Shown piece after piece: positions 1-8,491 of a stretch of 43,158 bases of DNA. Numbering within the stretch: position 1 is the stretch's first letter; each line of letters begins with the position of its first letter. Under the pieces are notes generated by a model. That model saw only the letters and a program-made list of their open reading frames with translations. It was not told the origin of the DNA and searched no databases. A program made the position numbers and the translations under genes. Source of the DNA: Acidobacteriaceae bacterium (GTDB lineage: Bacteria > Acidobacteriota > Terriglobia > Terriglobales > Acidobacteriaceae); the NCBI GenBank assembly GCA_003162935.1, contig PLUW01000115.1:1-43158 (forward strand), read 5' to 3'.

Positions 1-930
1 TGCGGTACCGACCTGCACATCTACCAGTGGGACCAATGGGCGCAGCGCCGCATTCATCCGCCGCTGATCCCCGGCCACGAGTTCTGCGGCACAGTGGAAG
101 CCGTGGGCGACGAAGTTACCAGCGTGAAGGCAGGCGACTTCGTCTCCGCTGAAATGCATGTGGCCTGCGGCAAGTGCCTGCAGTGCCGCACTGGCGAAGC
201 TCACATCTGCCAGAACGTGAAGATCATCGGCGTCGATACCAACGGAGCTTTCGCCGAGTACGTCGTCATCCCCGAATCGAATATCTGGAAGCTCGACCCC
301 GCCATCCCGCAGGAATACGCGTCCATCCTCGATCCCCTCGGCAACGCCGTGCACACCGTCCTCGCCGGAGAAATCGCCGCCAAAACCGTGGCCGTCACCG
401 GCTGCGGCCCCATCGGCCTGTTCTCGATTGCAGTCGCGCGAGCCGTCGGCGCAACCACCATCTTCGCCATCGAAGTCAACGAACACCGCCGCAAGCTGGC
501 AACAAAAATGAACGCCGATTACGCCCTCGACCCCTCCAAAGACGACGTGCGCGCCATCGTCGCCGAAAAAACGGGAGGCCTCGGCGTCGACGTGATCCTC
601 GAAATGGCCGGCCAACCCGACGCCATCCGCCTCGCCTTCGACATCGTCCGCCGCGGCGGACGCATCTCGCTGCTCGGCCTCACCTCGAAGCCGATCCCGC
701 TCAATTTCTCCGAGGACATCATCTTCAAAGGCATCACCATTCAAGGCATCAACGGCCGCCGCATGTACCAGACCTGGTACCAGATGACCGCTCTTCTAAA
801 GAGCGGGCGCCTGGATCTCCACCCGGCAATCACCGACCGCATCCCCATGAAAGATTTTTCCCAAGCCATGGCCCGCTTGAAAACAGGAGAAGCGAGCAAA
901 ATTCTGGTCTACCCAAACGGCACGAAGTAA
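1..930 (+). CDS. tdh: L-threonine 3-dehydrogenase, 5'-truncated by window edge
   Basis: The frame is open from base 1 and lacks its start, so this is the C-terminal ~309 residues of a ~340-residue zinc alcohol dehydrogenase family enzyme. It would oxidise L-threonine to 2-amino-3-ketobutyrate with NAD+. The opening residues CGTDLHIY followed by the PGHEF stretch match the catalytic-zinc region of threonine dehydrogenases. The structural zinc cluster CGKCLQCRTGEAHIC lies at about 165-215. The Rossmann motif VTGCGPIGLF is near 390-420. The C-terminal half (MYQTWYQM, then an I/P-rich end) is also typical of Tdh rather than sorbitol dehydrogenase. It ends 125 bp before the tRNA-Ser gene and has no visible functional link to the genes downstream. 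Confidence 0.9.
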   Translation, partial: CGTDLHIYQWDQWAQRRIHPPLIPGHEFCGTVEAVGDEVTSVKAGDFVSAEMHVACGKCLQCRTGEAHICQNVKIIGVDTNGAFAEYVVIPESNIWKLDPAIPQEYASILDPLGNAVHTVLAGEIAAKTVAVTGCGPIGLFSIAVARAVGATTIFAIEVNEHRRKLATKMNADYALDPSKDDVRAIVAEKTGGLGVDVILEMAGQPDAIRLAFDIVRRGGRISLLGLTSKPIPLNFSEDIIFKGITIQGINGRRMYQTWYQMTALLKSGRLDLHPAITDRIPMKDFSQAMARLKTGEASKILVYPNGTK

Positions 931-1055
931 GGTTCATCGGGTGGGGGAAGCATCAGCGACGGCACGTTCCCGGACAGACTCGCAGTATCCGTCCAGCCGC
1001 ACGGAGCGCCCCTCTCCACTAGAATTGAGTCTGTAGTAAAACAATTAGGAGCCGC

Positions 1056-1145
1056 GGAGAGGTGGCCGAGTGGTTGATGGCTCCGGTCTTGAAAACCGGC
1101 GTACCCGAAAGGGTACCGGGGGTTCGAATCCCTCCCTCTCCGCCA
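1056..1145 (+). tRNA. tRNA-Ser (anticodon UGA), CCA encoded
   Basis: The acceptor arms GGAGAGG (1056-1062) and CCTCTCC (1135-1141) pair perfectly, followed by discriminator G and an encoded CCA (1143-1145). The anticodon stem CCGGT/ACCGG encloses loop CTTGAAA, giving anticodon TGA, which reads UCA-type serine codons. A long variable arm (GTACCC/GGGTAC) and a T arm with GGTTCGAATCC complete a class II tRNA of about 90 nt. Open frames running antisense through it are the usual tRNA artefacts. Its 3' end and downstream flank resemble two repeats elsewhere in the window, so it may have served as an integration site. Confidence 0.97.
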
Positions 1146-1255
1146 CGCAGTCTGGACTGCAGAGAAATCTGGCTGCGGTACATCGAAATCCTCGCAAAAT
1201 GCCCGCCAAATCGCGGTTTTCTGTTATCGAACCGCACTGCAGAGAACGGACTGTC
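1138..1255 (-). repeat. tRNA-Ser 3'-flank repeat, copy 1 (minus orientation)
   Basis: Read on the minus strand, this stretch aligns with copies at about 30490-30605 and 39716-39830. Shared blocks include CAGTGCGGTTCGA (with copy 2 only), TTGGCGG, GCGAGGATTTC and CAGACTGCGTGGCGGAGAG. The last block runs into the tRNA-Ser 3' end. This is the only copy with an intact tRNA attached. The alignment is by eye and the copies are clearly diverged, so the boundaries are approximate. Confidence 0.7.
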
Positions 1256-1264
1256 AAGCAGGAC

Positions 1265-1855
1265 ATGGGAATAAAGCTTGCATTTTCTCTGGTGGGAAAT
1301 TGGCAGTCCGGTTTCCTCGCTCGCGAATCCGCGTCCCTGTTTGACGAGACGATCAACCAGCCGTTGGGAAGCAGCTTTCGAAGCGAATTCCTAAGCCAAG
1401 TTGCGTCTCTGAGTGTTCCGTCGACGACTCCGAACGCGATCGACTTCATCTCGATAGAGACCGCGAGCCAGTACGATGACGGCGAGAGCCAGGAGACGCC
1501 CCCGCCGACTCCAGCCCCCATGGACTATTTGGCTGCCTTTGCCAACTCGCCTACATTCAAGAACCTCATCCAGGGGAAAATTCCCTCCGGCTCTACGCTC
1601 ACTCCCGTCGACGTTGTGACCCGCGCTCAAACCCAGAGCTGCGCTGGATGTCATCACATCAGCGTCGGCGCGCAATTGGGAGGCGGCCTCGGCACATAGC
1701 CATCGACTCTTCCGCCGACATTCGCGCATGATCAACTGGCACCGCCACTGGACAGTATTTCGGATCCCGCTAGTCCGCGCTACCAGATATCCGATGCCTT
1801 AAGAATTGTGTTCCTCCCGTTCAGAAAACACGTTATTGAGACGTTCTTGCAATAA
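1265..1855 (+). pseudogene. Remnant of a c-heme-motif protein with in-frame TAG
   Basis: From about 1265 the reading frame has protein-like composition (for example SLFDETINQPLGSS and FANSPTFKNLIQGKIP) and contains a CAGCH haem-c type motif near 1650. It is stopped by TAG at 1697-1699. The same frame then continues with convincing sequence (YQISDALRIVFLPFRKHVIE) to a TAA at 1853-1855. The simplest reading is the C-terminal part of a larger secreted, possibly haem-binding protein that lost its 5' end and gained a nonsense mutation. No signal peptide or good start is visible, because the frame upstream runs through the tRNA. The family is not recognised. The TAG could be a sequencing error, but the missing 5' part would still make it a fragment. 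Confidence 0.6.
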
Positions 1856-2158
1856 GGGCCGCGCCGCGCAAGGCACCCCAATCGTTTGTCTGGCGATGCC
1901 GGAGGATGGACGGGGTGCCCGTTGTAAAGGGAACATAGAAACGTAAACGAAACTCGTTCCCGAATCGATTTACTGCGGATGTACCGGAAGCTGCGCCAGA
2001 GCGACTCGCTTCAGCATGTGCATCTTTGCCGGCGGCGCCGCATGCCTCTCTGACTTGCCGTCGCCAACCTGGCGTCAATCTGCAACCAGCCAAACATCTA
2101 TTTCGTGTAAAATTCCCGCCACCACGGTTTGGTGGCGATTTTGCCGCGTTCTTCGTCA
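1856..2158. other. Non-coding region upstream of the sigma-factor gene
   Basis: No supportable gene is seen here. An inverted repeat GGGAAC (1929-1934) / GTTCCC (1956-1961) with a 21-nt spacer lies in an A-rich stretch. Its left arm contains GGAAC, resembling the -35 element of many ECF promoters, so it may mark an autoregulated promoter for the genes downstream. No matching -10 element could be assigned with confidence. Confidence 0.3.
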
Positions 2159-2797
2159 ATGTCCATAAAGGATCTGATCCGTGCCTGCGCCGAAACGAAT
2201 GACGGCGCGGCGTGGGAGGAGTTCGTCGCCCGTTTTCAGCGGCCGATCAGTCTCTCCATCAAGCGCACCGCTTGCCAGTGGGGAAAAAATCCGGAGCAGT
2301 TTGTAGACGACTTACTGCAGGAAACCTACCTCAAACTCCACGCCGAGAAGTGCCGCTTGCTCCTACAGTTTGCCCAGCAACATCCCGAAGAGGCGGTGCT
2401 GCGCTACGTCAAGGCGATTGCGATCAATGTCGCTCGCGATCACTTCAAATCGCTCCATTCCCAGAAACGCGGCGCAGGAGAGACCGATCAGATGGTGGAA
2501 GACTTCGACCCAGTAGCCCGGAGTGACAGCTTCGGCGGCCCCGAGGCCATGGAGCGCAAGGTTTTTCTGAAGCAAGTCGACGATCAACTACAGGACTGCG
2601 CGGCGGGCTCCCATCAACAGCGCGACTGTCTTATCTTCTGGTTCTATTACCAGCAGGGCATGAGCGCCAAAGCCATCGCTGCTTTGGCGACCGTCCAACT
2701 GACGGCAAAGGGCGTCGAGACCGTCATTTTCCGGCTCACGCGGTGTGTGCGGGAGCGCCTCGCCGACGCGGCCACACTACGCGCCGCGGAGTCGTAG
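2159..2797 (+). CDS. ECF-like RNA polymerase sigma factor
   Basis: The protein is 212 aa from ATG 2159; a TTG at 2129 would add ten residues. It has the two-domain layout of small sigma-70 proteins. A region-2 segment contains VDDLLQETYLKLH (about residues 49-61) followed by a helical stretch with AINVARDHFKSLHSQKR. A C-terminal region-4-like helix-turn-helix spans GMSAKAIAALATVQLTAKG to ETVIFRLTRCVRERL. The linker is longer than in a minimal ECF factor. It sits 54 bp upstream of a protein whose N-terminus carries anti-sigma-type zinc-binding motifs and a membrane segment, so it is probably the partner held inactive by that protein. The promoters it recognises cannot be stated from the sequence. 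Confidence 0.85.
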   Translation: MSIKDLIRACAETNDGAAWEEFVARFQRPISLSIKRTACQWGKNPEQFVDDLLQETYLKLHAEKCRLLLQFAQQHPEEAVLRYVKAIAINVARDHFKSLHSQKRGAGETDQMVEDFDPVARSDSFGGPEAMERKVFLKQVDDQLQDCAAGSHQQRDCLIFWFYYQQGMSAKAIAALATVQLTAKGVETVIFRLTRCVRERLADAATLRAAES

Positions 2798-2851
2798 CCG
2801 GGCCAAAAAGGATTCCGGCGTCCATTGTCGTTTTAGAAGGAGAAGCTGATT

Positions 2852-5800
2852 TTGACCAGGCCATTCGACAAACATCTCGACAGCGACGAATTGGATCGTC
2901 TCGTTTCGTTGCAGCAGACGAGTGTGCCCGGTTCGGAGCCACTCTCCGAGCACACTCTGAGAGACGCCCAGCGCCACGTTGAGTCTTGCCCGGACTGCAG
3001 CCGAAAGTTGCAGAGGTACAAGTTTGTGCAGAGCGAGATTTTACGCATGCCAGCGCCCAACCCATCGCCGCGGACTCCCGAGTGCGTGGGAGATGCCGAG
3101 TGGTTGGCGGCGGCCGCCGGGCTGTTCCCCGAGGCGAAGACACGAGAACTGATGAAACACGCGGCAAAATGCGGGCACTGCGGACCTCTGCTAAAGAATG
3201 CCGCGGAAGCGCTCGTGGATGAACCGACTCCCAGCGAAGAATCCTGGCTCGCCTCGCTGCCCAGCGCGCGACCCGAGTGGCGAAAGCATATGGCCGAGCA
3301 GTTGCGCGCCGGCGCTGCAACTCGCGGCGCTTTAGCGATGGAGGGCGGCCGAGAGAAAAAAGAAAAAGGTGCGCGGCGGCCAGCACTTTTCTCCTGGCCG
3401 CGTCCCGTGTTCGCGCTCGCCGGAATTGCGGCGGCGGTCGTGGCGGGATGGCTGGGCATGCGCCTGCTGCGGCCTCCGTCGGCGGAACAGTTGCTCGCAC
3501 GGGCCTATACCGAACATCGCACGCTGGAAGTCAGAATCCCCGGTGCCAAGTACGCTCCCATGCGGGTGGAGCGCGCGGCCGGTGGGTCCAGTCTCGACAA
3601 GTCGCCCTCGCTCTTAAAGGCTGAAGCGTTGATCGGCGATAATCTGCAGAAAAGTCCCAACGACCCGGTATGGTTGCAGGCCAAAGCCCGCGCCGATCTC
3701 CTCGAGGGCAACTACGAGTCCGCCATCAAGTCGCTGCAACGCGCCCTGGAGACAAAACCGGAGGATCCGCCGCTGTTGACGGATCTCGGCTCGGCATATT
3801 TCGTCCGCGCCGAAGCCGCCGACCGCGCCATCGACTATGGCGACGCGATTGAATCTCTGAGCAAGGCGCTGGCCAAATCGCCGGATGATCCTGTCGCCCT
3901 TTTTAATCGCGCCCTCGCTTGCGAACGGATGTTCCTCTACACCCAGGCCATCGACGACTGGCAACACTACCTCCGCGTCGATCCGCAGGGAGAATGGGCC
4001 GAGGACGCCCATGCCAACTTACAGCGAATCAAGCAAAGAATGGCGGAACGAGAGAAGCGCACCGCCATCCCTTTGCTTTCGCCCAAAGAATTTTCCGCCG
4101 CCATCGAGGCGAATCATGATGACGCAGTCGCGCTGCTCGATCAGCGCGCCGAGCGTTACCTGGAGGCAGCTACCCAATCTTGGCTGCCCCTTGCCTATGG
4201 CGCCAGCGACAGCGATCAAGTAACACCCGCCGAAGCCAGCCGCGCCCTGGAGCACCTGGCGGAAATCCTGCAAAGCCGGCACGACGATAACTGGCTGTCC
4301 GACTTCCTGCAAAGCCCACCCAGCCCAACCGAGAAAGAAGCCGTCCACGGCTCGGTCGCAAGCGACGAGGCGCTTCACGCCGGACGTTACGGCCTGGCCG
4401 CGGAACTCGCCCAAAAATCCATGCAGGATTTCCGGCTTTCAAAGAATCAAGCAGGGATGCTGCGCGCCAGTTTTGCATTGATGATGGCGCAAAGTTTTGC
4501 TCTTCGATACAGCGATTGTGATACGACGGCCGCTCGCGCAGTTCTACTCCTATCCAACACTCGCTATCGCTGGTTGCAAAGCCAAACCCTGATACAGCGC
4601 GGAGAGTGCGTGGGAGGGGGAAGGGGGGCACGAATCGAAGACGCCATCCAAAACTCATCAAGCGGCGCTGAGGCTGCTCATGGCGCCCATTATCTCAGTC
4701 TCGAGCTTCGCGCTCTGGCATTTGGTGCGGAATACCGCAGCGAGACCGGGCGCATGGATACCGCGCTGCGCAGTTTGCTCCCCGGTTTAACGGCGTTCTG
4801 GCGATCGGATGTATCCAACACGCGCGGTGAAAATTTATACGAGACTCTCATCAGCATTGCCGGGGTTATGAACTGGCGCCATGTCGAAGTTTGGTCCATG
4901 GCCGAAGAACTCGGTGATTTTCCACCGCGAGACCCAGTAGATCAAGTCGTAGGCTGGGAGATTCTTGCCGGGGCAGAAGAGCGAGCCGGGGATTATAAAG
5001 CCGCAGGCATGGATCTTCAGCGCGCCGCCGCGCGCGTCGCCGCCTTTCCGGAGGACAACGGGATCATTTTGCGGAAGGCGGAAATCGCGGTCGAAAACGC
5101 CCGTATACAGTTGGACCTCGGCGACCCCGAAGGCGCTTCCGCTGCCCTCGCGCCGCTACGACAAGAATTCGAAACGGCCGATCCAGGGCTATTTCAAGCG
5201 AACTACTTTTTAACCTACGGCGAGGCGAACCTTGCCCTCGGTCGTCAACAGGCAGCCGAACCCTTGTTGGAACGCGCTCTCTCCATCACGGAGGCGGGGC
5301 TCATCGAACTTCGATCTGAAGCGGACAGGCTCTCGTGGAGCCGCACTCGAGGTGAGATCTACCGCGACCTTCTCGAGATCCGACTGAACTCGGAGAGCCC
5401 GGCCCAGGCCTTGGCTTGGTGGGAGTGGTACAAAGGCGCTTCCCTCCGCGAAACCAAGGCAGGGAAATACACCCAAGCCGACGACGCAAGGAGTTCATTT
5501 ACCCCTCCAGACCCGTCGACCTATCGGTTGCCGCCGGGGACGGCGCTGATTTCCTACGTCGTGCTCAAGAAGTCGACCATCGCGTTCGTGTCCCGCGACG
5601 GCAATGTGCAGAGCCGATTCCTGCAACTGCCCGATGATTCGCAACTACAAGCGCTGCGCTTCCTGAGCCTCTGCGCGGACCCATTGGCCGATCTTGCGTC
5701 TCTCAACCGCGAGAGCCGGCGCCTCTACGATCTGCTGGTTGCGCCTTTAGATTCCGATATTCAAGGCGCCGCGGCCCTTTGGATCGAAACCGATGGCATC

Positions 5801-6508
5801 CTCGATCGTATCCCGTTCGATCTGCTCCAGGGCCCGGATGATCGCTATCTCGCGGACCGCTTCGTGATTTCGTATTCGCCGGGTTTAGCCTACGCATCCA
5901 ATGTGAGACCGGGGATCCTATCGTCCTCCAGCCCGGCTCTTATCGTTGTCGCGTCGGCGGCGCAAGGCGCGTTCCTGCCGCCCCTGCCGGATGCCCAGGC
6001 AGAGGGCAGCGATGTTGCCTCATGTTTTCGGGAGGCAAGTCTCCTCTCGGGCTCACGGGCAAATCGCACTGATGTGCTTCAAAAGCTTCGAGACGCAGGA
6101 GTGTTTCATTTTGTCGGCCACGCCACGGCCAATGGGGACAAGGTTGGCTTAGTGCTAGGTCCCGACGCTGTTTTGAATTGGCACGACCTCGTCAACATGC
6201 GCCCGAAAAACCTGCGGCTGGCGGTCCTTTCCGCGTGCGATACGGCGAACGGCGACGATGGCACCTTTGCCGACCTCAATAGTGTTGCCCGCAACCTAAC
6301 TGTCTTAGGCGTTCCGCAAACTGTTGCCAGCCGGTGGAATGTCGATTCCGCCGTTACTCGCCAACTGATGCGCGCGTTCTATTCGAATTTGATGTCCGGC
6401 AAGACACCAGCGGCCTCTCTCGCAGCCGCGCGCAATTCCGTTCGGAACTCGCCTGGACACCAGCACCCCTATTACTGGGGAGCCTTTGCTGTATTTGGAA
6501 GTGCTTAG
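2852..6508 (+). CDS. Membrane-anchored zinc-finger / TPR / CHAT caspase-like protein
   Basis: The protein is 1218 aa from TTG 2852, chosen because AGAAGGAG lies just upstream. In order it has: HxxxCxxC (H42, C46, C49) and a second HxxxCxxC (H103, C107, C110), both like zinc-binding anti-sigma domains; a Lys/Arg-rich segment and one hydrophobic helix at about 186-203; TPR-like helical repeats from about 260 to 800 (for example GNYESAIKSLQRALETKPEDP); and a C-terminal CHAT domain. The CHAT domain has the expected dyad, His1090 in HFVGHA and Cys1129 in LSACDTANG, and is therefore predicted to be an active cysteine peptidase. Zinc fingers, TM and C-terminal protease in one chain, next to a sigma factor, suggest that sensing on the TPR side controls sigma release or cleavage of a partner. 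The 355-aa gene downstream lies only 34 bp away. Substrate and trigger are unknown. Confidence 0.85.
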   Translation: MTRPFDKHLDSDELDRLVSLQQTSVPGSEPLSEHTLRDAQRHVESCPDCSRKLQRYKFVQSEILRMPAPNPSPRTPECVGDAEWLAAAAGLFPEAKTRELMKHAAKCGHCGPLLKNAAEALVDEPTPSEESWLASLPSARPEWRKHMAEQLRAGAATRGALAMEGGREKKEKGARRPALFSWPRPVFALAGIAAAVVAGWLGMRLLRPPSAEQLLARAYTEHRTLEVRIPGAKYAPMRVERAAGGSSLDKSPSLLKAEALIGDNLQKSPNDPVWLQAKARADLLEGNYESAIKSLQRALETKPEDPPLLTDLGSAYFVRAEAADRAIDYGDAIESLSKALAKSPDDPVALFNRALACERMFLYTQAIDDWQHYLRVDPQGEWAEDAHANLQRIKQRMAEREKRTAIPLLSPKEFSAAIEANHDDAVALLDQRAERYLEAATQSWLPLAYGASDSDQVTPAEASRALEHLAEILQSRHDDNWLSDFLQSPPSPTEKEAVHGSVASDEALHAGRYGLAAELAQKSMQDFRLSKNQAGMLRASFALMMAQSFALRYSDCDTTAARAVLLLSNTRYRWLQSQTLIQRGECVGGGRGARIEDAIQNSSSGAEAAHGAHYLSLELRALAFGAEYRSETGRMDTALRSLLPGLTAFWRSDVSNTRGENLYETLISIAGVMNWRHVEVWSMAEELGDFPPRDPVDQVVGWEILAGAEERAGDYKAAGMDLQRAAARVAAFPEDNGIILRKAEIAVENARIQLDLGDPEGASAALAPLRQEFETADPGLFQANYFLTYGEANLALGRQQAAEPLLERALSITEAGLIELRSEADRLSWSRTRGEIYRDLLEIRLNSESPAQALAWWEWYKGASLRETKAGKYTQADDARSSFTPPDPSTYRLPPGTALISYVVLKKSTIAFVSRDGNVQSRFLQLPDDSQLQALRFLSLCADPLADLASLNRESRRLYDLLVAPLDSDIQGAAALWIETDGILDRIPFDLLQGPDDRYLADRFVISYSPGLAYASNVRPGILSSSSPALIVVASAAQGAFLPPLPDAQAEGSDVASCFREASLLSGSRANRTDVLQKLRDAGVFHFVGHATANGDKVGLVLGPDAVLNWHDLVNMRPKNLRLAVLSACDTANGDDGTFADLNSVARNLTVLGVPQTVASRWNVDSAVTRQLMRAFYSNLMSGKTPAASLAAARNSVRNSPGHQHPYYWGAFAVFGSA

Positions 6509-6542
6509 AAGGTTTGTGTCCAAAATTCAACAGGAGAACACT

Positions 6543-7553
6543 ATGCGCACCGGAAGGCGAATAGCATTGAACACTGAAACGGACGACTGTGAAAAAATCT
6601 CAGCGCCACTAATTCTCGATCTCATGGGGCCGTTCGTCGTGCAATTCCAGCAAGGCAAGACCGAGGAGGATCCAGGAATAGCGATTATTTGCGCGCCGCT
6701 CTGCGTCGACCACTACGCCAACATCCTCACCGATAGCGACGATGTTTCATTGGCCGGGAATCTGGCGCCTGCGCCCAAAGGGGAATATCACCACGGCTAC
6801 GTGTACCGGTTCAAGGAGGACGCGGCGCCTCGGGGAGCCTATAGATTTAGGTATGAAACAACTCACACAAATATCTTGCGCGTGAAGTATGCAGCGGACC
6901 CATCCCTGAGGATAGCCCGTGACATTTCGAGCTCTCATCCCATGGCCAGGAAATGTCACCTGGTTGTGGTTGCACCCATGCCAAATCGAATCGTTGCACT
7001 GCGCCCCGAGGCAATCTGGATACACAGGAACCAGACTGACACAAAGCTGTGGGTTATTGATCCAGACAAGGATCCAACCGACAGTGGTGATCCGGGCGAT
7101 ATAGTGTCTTCCGATCGTGGCCTCAGCCATGGCCGAGGCCGTGGGCTGCGCTTCATTTATGAGGAGTACAGTGAAAGCCCTACGCTTTCCCTACAGACGG
7201 GGGACGGCAAGGACCGCCCCATTCCTTTCTGCGCCCTGACAAGGGGCCTGCCGGTGGAGGGGGATATTGCGGTCCCGCGTTACTACAGCATGAGTTTGCG
7301 CTTCGCGGCGACCCACGCCTCGGCGGAAGAAGGCCAGGAAGATGCCTATACCTGCTTCCAGCAGATGCGGGCCCTCTTTGATACGGGCACGGAAGGTGCA
7401 CCGATGCTCAGCGAATTTAGCAAATGGCGTGTCGATTTTTCGAATCCCTGTCCCAGCCCCGGCAAGCCACACATTGAACATATAGTTGGAGGCCGCCCGC
7501 ACGATTGCGGAGCAGCAACGATGGCCCTGCAAGACTGGGACGACATGAAATAG
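6543..7553 (+). CDS. Unrecognised protein downstream of CHAT protease
   Basis: The product is 336 aa from ATG 6543, preceded by CAGGAGAAC. I do not recognise the family. It is soluble-looking, with no signal peptide or membrane segment and a mixed beta-rich composition. It contains segments such as LILDLMGPFVVQFQ near the N-terminus, YVYRFKEDAAPRGAYRFRYE, and a Gly/Arg stretch HGRGRGLRF near the middle. Six or more cysteines are scattered without a metal motif. Position makes it the obvious candidate substrate, effector or regulator of the CHAT protein: same strand, 34-bp gap, then a non-coding region with a hairpin. That role is inference only. No catalytic motif is visible. Confidence 0.7.
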   Translation: MRTGRRIALNTETDDCEKISAPLILDLMGPFVVQFQQGKTEEDPGIAIICAPLCVDHYANILTDSDDVSLAGNLAPAPKGEYHHGYVYRFKEDAAPRGAYRFRYETTHTNILRVKYAADPSLRIARDISSSHPMARKCHLVVVAPMPNRIVALRPEAIWIHRNQTDTKLWVIDPDKDPTDSGDPGDIVSSDRGLSHGRGRGLRFIYEEYSESPTLSLQTGDGKDRPIPFCALTRGLPVEGDIAVPRYYSMSLRFAATHASAEEGQEDAYTCFQQMRALFDTGTEGAPMLSEFSKWRVDFSNPCPSPGKPHIEHIVGGRPHDCGAATMALQDWDDMK

Positions 7554-7877
7554 CTCGGCGTTGGCTCGCGGGTTTTAGGGCAGGCCGCCCTTCTGGACGG
7601 CCTGTGCACCACCGCTACGAGCGCGTTGCCTGAAGCGGGGGATTGCTAGTCGACGCGTCCTCGGCCCCAAAGACAGTAGTGTGGACTCATGCCGTCAACT
7701 CTCGACGCACAAACGCTGCCGACGCGGGACATAGCAGGGAGTCACGCTTTTGGGCGCTGATTCTTTTAGATACGGACCGCTGCCGATGCGTTTTGAACGA
7801 TGACGAGGGACACCGTGATTACGCATCTCCGCTTCATACGCATATTGCAAGACAATGGCCCGGTGACATACCAACAG
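7554..7877. other. Non-coding gap between convergent CHAT operon and rrf2
   Basis: A short hairpin CAGGCCG (7581-7587) / CGGCCTG (7598-7604), with two further inner pairs, follows the stop of the unrecognised gene by about 28 bp and may end that transcript. It lacks a clear T-tract, so it is a weak terminator call. The open frame at 7643-7912 has no ribosome binding site or recognisable product, and nothing else is supported here. Confidence 0.35.
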
Positions 7878-8348
7878 TCAGCGGGATTCAATCACCCCTT
7901 TCTTCCTGTTGATTATCTTCGGACGGGAATCAGTCGTAGGCCCACTGATGATTAGGTCGGCCAGCGTCGTATTCTCCAGAATCTGGGCGGCCGCGTCTCG
8001 TGCCTCCAAAAACACTTTGTATAGGGCGCTGTGGTCCGCATCGCGATCGATCAGAATGCGCAACTGACTGGCATCCCCAAACGGCGCGAGTGGGCCGTCA
8101 ATCAAACGGATGATTTCGCTCAAGCGAATCTCCGAAGGTGCCCGGCGCAACCGGTATCCGCCCTTGGCGCCGCGCACACTCTGCACAAGACGCGCATTCT
8201 TCAGTTCTAGAAGGATCAGTTCCAGGAACTTCTCCGGCAGATTTTCTTCGTAGGCGATATCGCGGCTCCGAATCGCGCCCTGCGTATAACGCCGGGTCAG
8301 CACCATCATTGCCTGCAACGCATACAGCCCTTTCTGGGAAATCTTCAT
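7878..8348 (-). CDS. Rrf2-family transcriptional regulator, no Fe-S cysteines
   Basis: The 156-aa protein begins MKISQKGLYALQAMMVL, the classic Rrf2 N-terminus. It continues with the winged-helix signature (LPEKFLELILLELKNARLVQSVRGAKGGYRL) and the dimerisation segment LSEIIRLIDGPLAP. IscR- and NsrR-like members carry three cysteines after this point. Here the equivalent segment (FGDASQLRILIDRDADHSAL) has none, so it resembles cluster-free CymR-type members that respond to cysteine-pathway signals. It lies on the same strand as the sirC-like gene, next to the dsr operon. A dyad 18 bp upstream of its start recurs upstream of several sulfur genes in this window, suggesting autoregulation and control of that set. 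Ligand and direction of regulation are not visible. Confidence 0.9.
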   Translation of the reverse strand: MKISQKGLYALQAMMVLTRRYTQGAIRSRDIAYEENLPEKFLELILLELKNARLVQSVRGAKGGYRLRRAPSEIRLSEIIRLIDGPLAPFGDASQLRILIDRDADHSALYKVFLEARDAAAQILENTTLADLIISGPTTDSRPKIINRKKGVIESR

Positions 8349-8365
8349 AGTGCCTTGCTCCCAAC

Positions 8366-8390
8366 AACCTCTATATCGCGACTAGACATT
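8366..8390 (-). promoter_or_regulatory. Candidate Rrf2 operator upstream of rrf2
   Basis: Read on the minus strand, the left half is AATGTCTAG and the right half AGGTT, in the 25-bp geometry seen at four other promoters here. An additional perfect 7-bp inverted repeat CTCTATA (8369-8375) / TATAGAG (8390-8396) overlaps it. The site is 18 bp upstream of the rrf2 start, suitable for autorepression. Confidence 0.5.
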
Positions 8391-8491
8391 ATAGAGATTG
8401 CACGCGCACTGCCAAAGCACTAAATTTCGGCAAGTTACCGCGGGCGCGGGACTCTAAGAAAGCGGTTTATACAATCCGCATGCTCGACAAC

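Noticed and set aside
1019-1521. Minus-strand open frames across the tRNA-Ser
   Set aside because: They are antisense readings of the tRNA (pattern EGGIRTPG / EREGFEPPV), a well-known artefact.
1697-1699. Programmed readthrough or recoding of the TAG in the haem-type gene
   Set aside because: There is no downstream stem-loop or pyrrolysine context, and the gene also lacks its 5' part, so a nonsense mutation in a relic is simpler.
2129-7553. Type III-E CRISPR Craspase assignment for the CHAT locus
   Set aside because: No CRISPR repeats, gRAMP or other cas genes are seen anywhere in the window. Only the TPR-CHAT architecture and sigma-factor association are shared.
7643-7912. 89-codon open frame before rrf2
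   Set aside because: It has no ribosome binding site, composition unlike its neighbours, and overlaps the end of rrf2 on the other strand.
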